Origin: Alphaproteobacteria bacterium UBA6411
GTDB taxonomy: Bacteria > Pseudomonadota > Alphaproteobacteria > CAAGCB01 > CAG-977
Length of the DNA stretch: 17,636 nt
Assembly (NCBI GenBank): GCA_002438565.1
Contig: DJPN01000017.1
Span: 1-17,636, forward strand
Direction of reading: 5' to 3'
Both the position numbers and the translations under genes were made by a program. A model generated the notes under the pieces. The model saw only the letters and a list, made by a program, of their open reading frames with translations, made no database searches and was not told the DNA's origin. Positions 7,428 to 14,920 of this stretch are shown here, piece after piece (position 1 is the stretch's first letter; each line of letters begins with the position of its first letter).

Positions 7428-10174
7428 GCTTCCGCCCAATTAAGGCCGATGCCGACATCGGCAATCAGCGGCACGGACAGGGATACGATGTTTTCCATGA
7501 CATTCTTAACTGTCCGTGCCGTTTTTTGCGCTTCGGATTCGGGAACTTCAAACACCAGTTCGTCATGCACCTGCAGCAGCATTTTTGCGGACAATCCCGC
7601 GGATTTTAAAGCATCGGGCATGCGAATCATCGCTTTTTTCAAAATATCAGCCGCGCCGCCTTGAATCGGGGCGTTGATTGCCGACCGTTCCGCAAACTGG
7701 CGCGTGTGCGGATTTTTATCGTTAATCGCTCCGACAAAGCATTTGCGCCCGAACGGCGTCAGCACATAGCCGTTCGCTTTGGCAAACGCAATGGTCGATT
7801 CCATGTATTCCTTGATTTCGGGGTATTTTTCAAAATACGAATCGATGTATTTCTGCGCTTCAGACCGTTCAATGCCCAGCTGCCGCGCCAGTCCGAACGC
7901 CGACATGCCGTAAATGATGCCGAAGTTGATTGCTTTCGCACTGCGGCGCACCATCGGATCCATGCCCTCTATCGGAATGTTGAAGATGTGCGACGCCGTG
8001 GATGCGTGAATGTCGACGCCGTGGATAATCGCGTCTTTCAGCCGCGCGACGTTTGCGACGTGCGCCATAACGCGCAGTTCCACCTGCGAATAGTCGGCGG
8101 ACAGCAGAACATTTCCTTTTTCGGCGATGAAAGCGTGGCGGATTTCGCGTCCCTCCTGCGTGCGGATGGGAATGTTCTGCAGGTTCGGGTCGTTTGACGA
8201 CAGCCGCCCCGTCAGCGTTCCCGTTTGCATGAACGTCGTGTGAATCCGTCCCGTTTTCGGGTTTGTTTGCGCCTGCAAAGCGTCCGTGTAAGTGCTTTTC
8301 AGTTTAGCGTATTGACGGTATTCCAAAATGTCCGCCGCGATTTGATAACCTTGTTCCGCCAAATCGTCCAAAACGGCGGCTTCGGTAATCCAAGCGCCCG
8401 TTTTTGATTTTTTGCCGTTCGGAAGCTTCAGCTTTTCAAACAGAACCGTTCCCATTTGCGCGGGCGAATTCAGATTAAACTCTTCGCCCGCTTCAGCGTA
8501 AATGCGTTTTTCCATGGCGGCGATGCGTTCGCCGAACGTCGCGCTTAACGCATGCAGTTCCGCGCCGTTGATTTTGATGCCCGCGCGTTCCATTTGATAC
8601 AAAACGGGGACGGCGGCGCGGTCCATTTGTTCGTAAAGCGCAATACGGTGCTCGGCAACCATGCGTTTATGCAAATAGCCGTACAGTCTGTAAACCATAT
8701 CGGCTTTTTCCGCGACCAAGCGGTAGCCGTCCTTGATGGCGACGAAATCGAACGTAACTTTGACGCGCCCTTGACGGCATGTTTCGTTGTAGGAAATCAT
8801 TTTATGATCCAAAAACAGTTCGGTCAGTTCGTACAGTTCAAGGTAATGCGATGTGCCGTCCAAATCGTAGCACATGATTTTCGTGTCCGCGAACGGGGAC
8901 AAATCGAAATCCCGCCCCGCTTCTTTGGCGAACAGGTGCCAGTCGGATTTGATGTCGTATCCGACCTTTAAAACGCCTTTGTTTCCCAGCAGGGGCAACA
9001 GAATTTCAATCACCTGTTGCGGTGGAATTTGACGGGATTCGGGGTCGATGGCTTCGAAAAACGACGTTTGCGCCGCGCCTGTGTTGTGGCGCAGGGGAAC
9101 GTAATAAGCAACACCTTCTTTGAACGACAGCGAAAAGCCGATAAGCTTCGCCGACAGCGGCGGCAACAAATCCGTTTGCGTGGCAATCGCGACAACGCCC
9201 GCGTCAATCGCTTCGGCAACGACGGCGCGCAAAGCTTCGGACGTTTGAATCAGACGGTAGTCGGTTTTGATTTCGGCGGCGGAGAGCATGGCTTTTTGTT
9301 CGTCGGATACCCAATTCGGAACTTTCGCGACCAGACTTTTAAAGCCCATATCCGTTAAAAACGCCGACAATTCGACGGGGTTTGCGGGCTGTGCCGCAAA
9401 TGTTTCCAATCCTGCCCGCACGGGGGCGAAAGCGTCCAGTTTAACCAGCTTTTGCGAAATCAGAGCCAGCTCTTTGTGTTCAATCAGCAAATCGCGCTTG
9501 CGGCTTGGCTTGGCGTTTGCGATGTTGGCAAACAAATTTTCCAGCGAACCGTATTCCGTTATCAGCTGCGCCGCCGTTTTGGGGCCGATTCCCGGAACCC
9601 CCGGCACGTTGTCCGACGAATCGCCCATCAGCGCCTGCACATCAACGACCTGTTCGGGATCGACACCGAATTTTTCCAATACGCGGCCGCGGTCGACAAC
9701 CCGCTGTTTCATCGGATCGAAAACGACAATCCGCCCGCCGACCAGCTGCATCAAATCCTTGTCCGCAGAAACGACGGTGACATCCGCGCCCGCTTCGCTT
9801 GCCATTCGGCTGTAGGTTGCCAGCAAATCATCCGCCTCGAAGCCCTCCATTTCCGCCTGCGCCAGATTGAACGCGGCAACAGCTTGGCGCAGCAGGGGAA
9901 ACTGCGGTATCAGCTCGGGCGGCGTTTCGCGGCGGGTGGCTTTGTAGTCGGGGTAAATGTCTTGGCGGAACGTTTTGCGCGCGGCGTCGAACACGACCGC
10001 GATATAGTCGGCGGGCATGTCTTTCAGCAGCTTCATCATCATCGAACAAAAGCCGTAAACCGCGTTGACGGGCGTGTTGTCCGACGGACGCGTCATCGGG
10101 GGCAGAGCGTAAAAAGCTCTGAAAATATAACCCGAGCCGTCGATTAAAACCACTTTTTTGCCGTGCAAATCCAT
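7421..10174 (-). CDS. polA: DNA polymerase I with degraded 3'-5' exonuclease site
   Basis: A full-length 917-aa DNA polymerase I for repair and Okazaki-fragment processing. The 5' nuclease domain keeps its acidic residues: IDGS (Asp12), VFDA (Asp63), EADD (113-116), SADKD (136-140) and GDSSDN (184-189). The polymerase domain keeps motif A DYSQVELR (694-701), the O-helix RRSAKAINFGIIYG (743-756) and motif C QVHDE (868-872). In the middle 3'-5' exonuclease domain the usual D-T-E motif reads A331-T-Q333, and the third motif has Leu486 and Lys490 where E. coli has Tyr497 and Asp501; only the Asp424 equivalent (Asp411) remains. Proofreading is therefore probably lost. The ATG at 10174 has AAGGAG 7 nt upstream. 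Confidence 0.97.
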   Translation of the reverse strand: MDLHGKKVVLIDGSGYIFRAFYALPPMTRPSDNTPVNAVYGFCSMMMKLLKDMPADYIAVVFDAARKTFRQDIYPDYKATRRETPPELIPQFPLLRQAVAAFNLAQAEMEGFEADDLLATYSRMASEAGADVTVVSADKDLMQLVGGRIVVFDPMKQRVVDRGRVLEKFGVDPEQVVDVQALMGDSSDNVPGVPGIGPKTAAQLITEYGSLENLFANIANAKPSRKRDLLIEHKELALISQKLVKLDAFAPVRAGLETFAAQPANPVELSAFLTDMGFKSLVAKVPNWVSDEQKAMLSAAEIKTDYRLIQTSEALRAVVAEAIDAGVVAIATQTDLLPPLSAKLIGFSLSFKEGVAYYVPLRHNTGAAQTSFFEAIDPESRQIPPQQVIEILLPLLGNKGVLKVGYDIKSDWHLFAKEAGRDFDLSPFADTKIMCYDLDGTSHYLELYELTELFLDHKMISYNETCRQGRVKVTFDFVAIKDGYRLVAEKADMVYRLYGYLHKRMVAEHRIALYEQMDRAAVPVLYQMERAGIKINGAELHALSATFGERIAAMEKRIYAEAGEEFNLNSPAQMGTVLFEKLKLPNGKKSKTGAWITEAAVLDDLAEQGYQIAADILEYRQYAKLKSTYTDALQAQTNPKTGRIHTTFMQTGTLTGRLSSNDPNLQNIPIRTQEGREIRHAFIAEKGNVLLSADYSQVELRVMAHVANVARLKDAIIHGVDIHASTASHIFNIPIEGMDPMVRRSAKAINFGIIYGMSAFGLARQLGIERSEAQKYIDSYFEKYPEIKEYMESTIAFAKANGYVLTPFGRKCFVGAINDKNPHTRQFAERSAINAPIQGGAADILKKAMIRMPDALKSAGLSAKMLLQVHDELVFEVPESEAQKTARTVKNVMENIVSLSVPLIADVGIGLNWAEAH

Positions 10175-10221
10175 TTGGCCGCTCCTTGAAAATTTTTCTT
10201 AACTGTATCGGGTTTCGCGGC

Positions 10222-10256
10222 AAAAAAAAAGGCTTGATTGTTCATCAAGCCTTTTT
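10222..10256 (-). terminator. Strong intrinsic terminator after pssA
   Basis: On the minus strand, directly after the pssA stop, a 13-bp stem (AAAAAGGCTTGAT with ATCAAGCCTTTTT) closes a 5-nt loop and is followed by further Ts. It separates psd-pssA from polA, whose own promoter must lie in the remaining 47 bp; I cannot define one there. Confidence 0.88.
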
Positions 10257-10258
10257 GA

Positions 10259-11035
10259 TTAAGTTTCAGCCTGTTCGGGCTTTTCCGTTTTCGCTTTCAA
10301 GCGCAGGAAAATGTACGAACATACCGGCACGCTGATTAAGTAGCCCGCGAAAGTCAAGCTCAGCATCAGCCACGGTTTGTAGAACAGCGCGCCCGTGTAG
10401 AATCCCGCCAAAGCCATGACAACGGCCGCTAAACGAACAGGCAGACGAATGTGCTTCAGCGAAATCGTCGGCAGACGCGACGCCATCAGCATCGCACTGA
10501 CAAACAGGAACAGTTCGACAAACCAGCCGCTTTTGAAAAATTCGCAGCCGAATTCAAAGTACAGCATGGCAGGCGTCAAAGCGATGAACGCTCCGCCCGG
10601 CGCGGGCAAACCCACAAAGAAGTGGTGCCAGTACGACGGCAGCGGTTCTTCGTCCAGCATGACGTTGAAACGCGCCAAACGCAACGCGCAGCACACGGGC
10701 ATCAGCAAAGCGAACGGCCAGCCCGCGGAATCCGCGGCGGTCAGCGCCCACATATACATCAAAACGCCGGGGGCGACGCCAAAGCACACGACGTCGGACA
10801 GGGAATCCAGTTCCGCGCCGAAATCCGAAGCCCCGCGCAGAAAACGCGCGACGCGCCCGTCCAAAGCGTCGAACACCGCCGCCATCAAAACAAAAAACAC
10901 GGCCAGCTGAAAACGCCCTTCGGTCGCATAGCGAATGGAAGTTACGCCGGAACACAAAGCCATCATGGTGACCATGTTCGGCGCGATTTTATTCAGCGGC
11001 AGGTCTTTAATCCGCTTTCCCGTCTTTTTCAACAT
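10259..11035 (-). CDS. pssA: CDP-diacylglycerol-serine O-phosphatidyltransferase (PssA)
   Basis: Integral membrane enzyme making phosphatidylserine from CDP-diacylglycerol and serine, the substrate of the upstream-encoded Psd. The 258-aa product has the full CDP-alcohol phosphotransferase motif DG-x2-AR-x8-G-x3-D-x3-D (residues 59-81) and six to eight hydrophobic segments. The ATG at 11035 shares one base with the psd stop (TGATG). A TTG codon just before it (11038) sits at a better distance (7 nt) from AAGGAG and could be the true start, adding one residue. The gene is cotranscribed with psd and ends at a strong terminator. Confidence 0.95.
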   Translation of the reverse strand: MLKKTGKRIKDLPLNKIAPNMVTMMALCSGVTSIRYATEGRFQLAVFFVLMAAVFDALDGRVARFLRGASDFGAELDSLSDVVCFGVAPGVLMYMWALTAADSAGWPFALLMPVCCALRLARFNVMLDEEPLPSYWHHFFVGLPAPGGAFIALTPAMLYFEFGCEFFKSGWFVELFLFVSAMLMASRLPTISLKHIRLPVRLAAVVMALAGFYTGALFYKPWLMLSLTFAGYLISVPVCSYIFLRLKAKTEKPEQAET

Positions 11036-11742
11036 CAAAAGATTTCTCCTTGTGCGCTTGCACCCGTTATGTTGATGTCCGCCAAAACGGTTTCGCCCGC
11101 GACGGCGGTTTGTCCTTCAATCACGCGGACAGCCGTTCCTTTGGGCAGATAGACGTCCAAACGGCTACCGAAACGAATCAATCCGAAACGTTCGCCGGCT
11201 TTGACGGAATCGCCTTCTTTGACAAACGTCAGAATACGGCGCGCGACCAGTCCCGCGATTTGAACAAAGATGATTTTTTTGCCGTCTTTGGTTTCCAAAG
11301 CCAGTTCCTGCCGTTCGTTGTTTTCGCTTTCCTTGTCCAAAGACACATCGACGAAAGCGCCGGGGCGGTAGTGCATTTTGACGATTTTACCGGCCATCGG
11401 CGCGCGGTTGACGTGAACGCTGAACACGCTCATGAAAATGCTGACGCGCGTCATCGGTTCGTCGCCCATTTCCATTTCTTTGGGCGGAACGACGTCGGCG
11501 ATTTTGCTGACAATGCCGTCGGCGGGGCTGAGCACCAAGGAATCTCCGGCAGGGACGGCGCGCTGCGGATTGCGGAAAAAGAAATAGCACCATACCGTCA
11601 AAACCAGACAGATGACGCCCAGCGGTTTGAACAAAACCCACATCAGCAGCGTCATTGCGGCGAAAACGGCGACGAAACGCCATCCTTCGGGATGAATCGG
11701 CGGCATAATGAAACGGCGCCAGGACAAGTCGACTCGGGACAT
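11035..11742 (-). CDS. psd: Phosphatidylserine decarboxylase proenzyme (Psd)
   Basis: Converts phosphatidylserine to phosphatidylethanolamine at the inner membrane. At 235 aa it is the short form common in alphaproteobacteria. N-terminal hydrophobic segments span about 22-56. Asp75 in SPADG and His110 in FSVHVNR fit the self-processing machinery. The cleavage site lies in RFGSRLD, where Ser193 would become the pyruvoyl group of the small subunit. ATG 11742 has GAGGAG 9 nt upstream; an in-frame TTG six bases earlier is too close to that site. It precedes pssA with overlapping stop and start. Confidence 0.94.
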   Translation of the reverse strand: MSRVDLSWRRFIMPPIHPEGWRFVAVFAAMTLLMWVLFKPLGVICLVLTVWCYFFFRNPQRAVPAGDSLVLSPADGIVSKIADVVPPKEMEMGDEPMTRVSIFMSVFSVHVNRAPMAGKIVKMHYRPGAFVDVSLDKESENNERQELALETKDGKKIIFVQIAGLVARRILTFVKEGDSVKAGERFGLIRFGSRLDVYLPKGTAVRVIEGQTAVAGETVLADINITGASAQGEIF

Positions 11743-11821
11743 AAGCAAAAGCTCCTCTATTGTTTCCTGCTTTTCTTTTTAAGCCATAACACGGCGGGAT
11801 AAAAGCGTTTTTTTCAAATTC

Positions 11822-12781
11822 TCATTTTTCCGCGCCGGCCGGAATGGCAAAGACTTGATTCGGATAGATAAGGTTCGGGTCTTTGATTTGTTTTTTGTTC
11901 GCGCGGTAAATGGTAACATAAGCGTTGCCGCGGCCGTAAACGAACTTGGCGATTTTCCACAGCGAATCCCCTTTGACGACGCGGACGCGCCGCACATTGT
12001 CGGCATCCATGCCCGTTTCGATTTCAAAAGGAACTTCAATGCGGCCGGCAACCTGTTTTTCATTCATTTTGTCGGCGCGAATCGTGTATTTGACGCCCGC
12101 TTTCAATTTGCGCGCCGTTTTGACGGTCCATTTGCCCGCTTTGGCGGCGCGGTTTTCGCCGATGAACACATTGTTGACGTAAACATTGATTTTGCCCGAT
12201 TCGCGAACGTTTCCCGCGATGTTCAGCATGCCGTCCGCATAGTTGACGGATTGAATGTCCACCAATGCTTCAACGGGTTCGGGAGCCTGCAGAACGGTCA
12301 CTTCTTCGGCGTCCGAAGACATCAAAACCGCCAACGCTTCGGCATTGCCGGCGCGTTCGGGGACGGTTACGACAACGACTTCGGATTCGTTGCGGGAGTT
12401 GTTTGACGAATCGCGCAGCCAAAGTTCGTGTTCACCCGCGGGCAACGGCGTTTCGGGAACGAAAACCCATTCCCCGTCTTCGTTGACGGTAATTTTCGCC
12501 AACGGCGAATCGCCGTCCATCAAGGAAATTTCTTCGTTTTTCGTTCCTTTCCCGGCGGCGACCATGGATCCGTCCTGTTCCACGCGGACAATGTCGAAAG
12601 TCGCTTTTGCAAGAGTGTCGCCGTTATTTTCCGAATCGGAAAAAGCGGTGTCGGAAACCGTTTCGGCAACGGGCGGGACAGGTTCAAAATCGGCGGATTC
12701 TTTTGATTTTCCGAACAGCAGAATAGCGGCAACGATTAAAACAACTGCTGACACGATTAAAAAAACAATATTTTTTTTCAT
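11822..12781 (-). CDS. Membrane-anchored protein with Ig-like regions and C-terminal LysM domain
   Basis: A 319-aa protein. A short basic N-terminus and one transmembrane helix (5-23) are followed by an acidic linker, two beta-rich regions resembling bacterial Ig-like folds (about 61-139 and 174-254), and a LysM domain (about 266-314: VVKGDSLWKIAKFVYG, YRANKKQIKDPNLIYPNQVFAIP). LysM binds N-acetylglucosamine polymers, so it probably tethers the inner membrane to peptidoglycan or scaffolds envelope enzymes; no catalytic domain is seen. ATG 12781 is chosen because the upstream in-frame ATG adds 12 residues before the basic-hydrophobic anchor and runs into the tRNA-Pro promoter; GGAAA lies 7 nt before it. 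Confidence 0.85.
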   Translation of the reverse strand: MKKNIVFLIVSAVVLIVAAILLFGKSKESADFEPVPPVAETVSDTAFSDSENNGDTLAKATFDIVRVEQDGSMVAAGKGTKNEEISLMDGDSPLAKITVNEDGEWVFVPETPLPAGEHELWLRDSSNNSRNESEVVVVTVPERAGNAEALAVLMSSDAEEVTVLQAPEPVEALVDIQSVNYADGMLNIAGNVRESGKINVYVNNVFIGENRAAKAGKWTVKTARKLKAGVKYTIRADKMNEKQVAGRIEVPFEIETGMDADNVRRVRVVKGDSLWKIAKFVYGRGNAYVTIYRANKKQIKDPNLIYPNQVFAIPAGAEK

Positions 12782-12811
12782 GGCGTATTTCCAAAAAGTT
12801 AAAAAAGACTC

Positions 12812-12840
12812 TTGCACAGTTGCGAATATAGTGCTATAGG
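12812..12840 (+). promoter_or_regulatory. Promoter of tRNA-Pro
   Basis: TTGCAC at 12812-12817 and TATAGG at 12835-12840 have the ideal 17-bp spacing, placing the transcription start about 10 nt before the tRNA. The site lies only 31 bp from the start codon of the divergent LysM gene, so the two leader regions overlap on opposite strands. Confidence 0.8.
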
Positions 12841-12856
12841 CTTTTACACACTTTGT

Positions 12857-12933
12857 CGGAGTGTAGCTCAGCTTGGTAGAGCACTACGTTCGGGACGTAG
12901 GGGTCGTAGGTTCAAATCCTATCACTCCGACCA
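12857..12933 (+). tRNA. tRNA-Pro (anticodon CGG)
   Basis: A 77-nt cloverleaf. The acceptor stem CGGAGTG pairs with CACTCCG; the D-arm is GCTCAG-CTTGGTA-GAGC; the anticodon stem CTACG/CGTAG encloses the loop TTCGGGA with anticodon CGG; the T-arm carries the GTTCAAATC loop. CCA is encoded. C1 and the anticodon agree on proline, reading CCG. Confidence 0.97.
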
Positions 12934-12972
12934 AATAAAAAAAAGCCCCTTTTTGAGGGGCTTTTTTTTATT
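12934..12972 (+). terminator. Terminator of tRNA-Pro
   Basis: Beginning right after the encoded CCA, a perfect 16-bp stem (12934-12949 with 12957-12972) has a GCCCC/GGGGC core, outer A/T arms and a 7-nt loop. The eight-T run makes it a strong terminator; the matching A run on the other side makes it work in either direction. Confidence 0.88.
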
Positions 12973-13076
12973 TGGATTGGGGTGTCGATTTGAACCGGAG
13001 AAGCAGGCGCGTTCAGCAAAAACATAAATTTGTTAGCAAGTGAGGACGGCAGGGCGAACAAGCCTAAAAATTTATG

Positions 13077-13098
13077 CGCGGGAGTTCTCATCTCCCCT
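13077..13098 (+). repeat. 22-nt direct repeat, copy 1
   Basis: It reads CGCGGGAGTTC followed by TCATCTCCCCT and matches copy 2 at 13161-13182 in 21 of 22 positions (A at 13083 against G). The unit can fold weakly into itself, GGGAG/CTCCC-like around TTCTCAT, resembling a small hairpin. Confidence 0.85.
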
Positions 13099-13160
13099 TT
13101 TAATAAAGTAATCCCAGGGAGATTGCGCGCCTGTGCGTCGTCGCCTGCGGCGACCGAACC

Positions 13161-13182
13161 CGCGGGGGTTCTCATCTCCCCT
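13161..13182 (+). repeat. 22-nt direct repeat, copy 2
   Basis: It matches copy 1 (13077-13098) except for one base, with starts 84 bp apart. Here the GGGGG and CCCC arms flank TTCTCAT, giving a better hairpin than copy 1 and a shape reminiscent of a tRNA T-arm, though the T-loop consensus is absent. Confidence 0.85.
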
Positions 13183-13189
13183 CGGCTCT

Positions 13190-13230
13190 AAATAAAAAAA
13201 AACCGTCTTTGCAGACGGTCTTTTTTTATT
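13190..13230 (-). terminator. Terminator of tRNA-Glu
   Basis: On the minus strand, right after the tRNA 3' end, a long stem with core AGACGGT/ACCGTCT (one mispair next to it), a 4-nt loop and long A/T outer arms ends in a T run. Its outer arms (AAATAAAAAAA and TTTTTTTATTT) are the same as those of the tRNA-Pro terminator facing it. Confidence 0.85.
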
Positions 13231-13306
13231 TGGCGACCCCAGGGGGATTCGAACCCCCGTTACCGCCGTGAAAGGGCGATGTCCTAGGCCTCTAGACGAT
13301 GGGGTC
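13231..13306 (-). tRNA. tRNA-Glu (anticodon TTC)
   Basis: A 76-nt cloverleaf on the minus strand. Acceptor GACCCCA pairs with TGGGGTC; the anticodon loop CTTTCAC, closed by CGCC/GGCG, gives TTC; the T-arm is GGGGG-TTCGAAT-CCCCC. CCA is encoded. It converges on tRNA-Pro. Confidence 0.97.
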
Positions 13307-13324
13307 ATCATCACGAGTGGCTTA

Positions 13325-13353
13325 TATATACTGGGTTAAATTCCGGCGGTCAA
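13325..13353 (-). promoter_or_regulatory. Promoter of tRNA-Glu
   Basis: On the minus strand TTGACC (13353-13348) and TATATA (13330-13325) are 17 bp apart, ending 18 nt before the tRNA. This is a near-consensus sigma-70 promoter. It lies in the 72-bp gap after lexA, where I see no GC-rich terminator for lexA. Confidence 0.85.
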
Positions 13354-13378
13354 TACTTTTTTTCATAAATTTTATTTT

Positions 13379-14029
13379 TTATCCGTAATTGCGCATCAAA
13401 CCGACCAATTTCCCTTGGATCGCAACGCGTTCCGGGCTGAAAATCCGTGTTTCGTAGTCCTTGTTGCACGGTTCCAAAGCAATCGCGTTGCCTTTGCGGC
13501 GGATTTTTTTCAGCGTTACTTCGCATCCGTCGACCAAAGCCACCGCTATTTCGCCGTTTTCAACCGTATCCGTGCGGTGAATGATAACCGTGTCGCCGTC
13601 CAAAATGCCGGCCTCTATCATCGAATCGCCTGCGACCGTCAAGGCGTAGTGCTGCCCCGCCCCGATCATTTCCGCCGGAACATGGATTGTGTCGTTGCCG
13701 CGCAGAGCTTCTATCGGCGTTCCGGCCGCGATTTTGCCGTATTTGGGAAGCTCAACCGTTCCAACCGGTTCGACAGCGGGCTTTAGCATGGAAACGCTTG
13801 CTTCCGCCGTTGTTGTTTCGGGCAACCGCAGCACTTCCAGCGCGCGCGCCCGATTCGGCAGACGGCGGATGAACCCGCGTTCCTCCAAAGCCGTAATCAA
13901 GCGGTGAATCCCCGATTTGGATTTTAATCCGACGGCTTCCTTCATTTCCTCGAACGACGGGGAAACGCCGTCTTCGCGCAATCGGCGGTCAATCAGCAGC
14001 AGCAATTCATGTTGTCGTTTTGTCAGCAT
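13379..14029 (-). CDS. lexA: SOS repressor LexA
   Basis: Represses DNA-damage genes and cleaves itself when RecA is activated. The 216-aa protein has an N-terminal winged helix (about 1-65, with SPSFEEMKEAVGLKSKSGIHRLI as the recognition region), a linker, and an S24 peptidase domain: cleavage site Ala102-Gly103 in KIAAGTP, catalytic Ser136 in VAGDSM and Lys174 in EVTLKKI. The ATG at 14029 follows GGAGG by 6 nt. A LexA operator lies inside its promoter, indicating autoregulation. It is divergent from the deacetylase gene. Confidence 0.96.
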   Translation of the reverse strand: MLTKRQHELLLLIDRRLREDGVSPSFEEMKEAVGLKSKSGIHRLITALEERGFIRRLPNRARALEVLRLPETTTAEASVSMLKPAVEPVGTVELPKYGKIAAGTPIEALRGNDTIHVPAEMIGAGQHYALTVAGDSMIEAGILDGDTVIIHRTDTVENGEIAVALVDGCEVTLKKIRRKGNAIALEPCNKDYETRIFSPERVAIQGKLVGLMRNYG

Positions 14030-14061
14030 TTTTGCCTCCGTTTAAAAAACTTTCTTATTTT

Positions 14062-14076
14062 GTTCTACTTTAGTTC
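14062..14076 (-). promoter_or_regulatory. LexA operator (SOS box) GTTC-N7-GTTC
   Basis: GTTC at 14062-14065 and GTTC at 14073-14076 are separated by exactly 7 nt; on the lexA strand this reads GAAC-N7-GAAC, the known alphaproteobacterial SOS box. It lies 33-47 bp upstream of the lexA start codon and 61-75 bp upstream of the divergent deacetylase start, so it could affect both. Confidence 0.88.
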
Positions 14077-14090
14077 CCGTTTTTTGGCAA
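14062..14090 (-). promoter_or_regulatory. lexA promoter overlapping its operator
   Basis: On the minus strand TTGCCA (14090-14085) and TAGAAC (14067-14062) are 17 bp apart. The operator fills the downstream half of the spacer and the -10 element, so bound LexA would block the polymerase. Confidence 0.65.
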
Positions 14091-14136
14091 GTATTTTTTT
14101 AACTTTCGATTCTAAGATACAAATGGAGTTGTTGCC

Positions 14137-14919
14137 GTGTTTCATCTGTTTTTCGCTTTGCTGTTTTTATTTTGTCCTTCCGCCGCCGCGGAAGACAGCC
14201 TGCCCGCGTGGCAAGCCAACGCCGTTGCGGTCGATTTGCCCGACTATGTCGCGCCGATGATTGCGATTGTAATCGACGATATGGGGCTGAACCGCAAAAT
14301 GACGCAAAAAGCCATTGAACTGCCGGCGCCGATAACAACGTCTTTTCTGCCTTATGCGGGGGATTTGGAACGCCAAACCGCGCGCGCCGGTCAAGCGGGG
14401 CACGAATTGATGCTTCATCTGCCGATGCAGCCGTTTTCCCCGCGCAAAAATGCGGGATCGGGGGCGTTGACCGTTTCCATGACCGAATCGGAAATAAAAA
14501 CGGCGTTGGATGATGCTTTGGCGGCTTTCGACGGTTATGTCGGCGTCAACAACCACATGGGCAGCCGCTTTACCGCCGATTCCGAGCTGATGCGAATCGT
14601 TTTGGACGAACTGAACAACCGCGGGCTGCTGTTTTTGGATTCTGTGACGTCAAAACACAGCACCGGATACAAAGTTGCGCAAGAAATCGGCATGCCTGCC
14701 GTTGCGCGGCAAGTTTTTTTGGATAACACGGACGAAGAGATTCCGATCCGCTTGAAAGATTTGGAACGGTTCGCTTCCAAAAACGGAATGGCCGTCGGCA
14801 TCGGCCATCCGCATCAAGCCACAATAAAAGCATTGAAAAACTGGATGCCCGACGCGGCTGAGCGGGGGTTCGTCTTTGTTCCCGTCAGCACGATAGCCCT
14901 GTATTCCGCGGAAGAGTGA
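14137..14919 (+). CDS. Divergent polysaccharide deacetylase (YibQ/DUF610 family), secreted
   Basis: A 260-aa exported protein. It has a signal peptide of about 18 residues (cleavage after SAAA, before EDS) and a divergent polysaccharide deacetylase domain (about 40-255). Family motifs are IAIVIDDMGLN (Asp47, Asp48), HELMLHLPMQP, GVNNHMGSRFT and VGIGHPHQATI, supplying the acidic and His residues of a metal-binding NodB-like site. The substrate is not known; these genes usually sit with envelope or peptidoglycan-turnover genes. The start is GTG at 14137 with TGGAG 8 nt upstream; no ATG in this frame is available before the signal peptide. Its stop is 1 nt from the stop of the opposite gene. Confidence 0.87.
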   Translation: MFHLFFALLFLFCPSAAAEDSLPAWQANAVAVDLPDYVAPMIAIVIDDMGLNRKMTQKAIELPAPITTSFLPYAGDLERQTARAGQAGHELMLHLPMQPFSPRKNAGSGALTVSMTESEIKTALDDALAAFDGYVGVNNHMGSRFTADSELMRIVLDELNNRGLLFLDSVTSKHSTGYKVAQEIGMPAVARQVFLDNTDEEIPIRLKDLERFASKNGMAVGIGHPHQATIKALKNWMPDAAERGFVFVPVSTIALYSAEE

Positions 14920-14920
14920 T

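Larger units (their letters stand above)
12973..13189. other. Structured non-coding spacer between convergent tRNAs
   Basis: This 217-bp stretch lies between the terminators of tRNA-Pro and tRNA-Glu and holds no convincing gene. It contains a 9-bp inverted repeat, CATAAATTT at 13023-13031 and AAATTTATG at 13068-13076, extendable inward through a mismatch by TTAG/CTAA; a pair ATCTCCC and GGGAGAT (13090-13096 and 13117-13123); a tight hairpin GTCGCC-TGC-GGCGAC at 13140-13154; and two copies of a 22-nt direct repeat. Short open frames crossing it run antisense into the tRNAs and look spurious. It may be a remnant or a repeat unit associated with tRNA genes. Confidence 0.6.

Noticed and set aside
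12973..13020. Decayed tRNA suggested by TTCAAATC-like words on the minus strand
   Set aside because: The T-arm stem does not pair and no acceptor or anticodon arm can be built around it.
13077..13182. CRISPR-like array from the two 22-nt repeats
   Set aside because: There are only two copies, there is no regular spacer series and no cas gene is present.
12912..13314. Two minus-strand open frames crossing the tRNA spacer
   Set aside because: One runs antisense into tRNA-Pro, the other across tRNA-Glu, and both pass through terminators. Repeated words in them come from the 22-nt DNA repeats. No ribosome site supports either.
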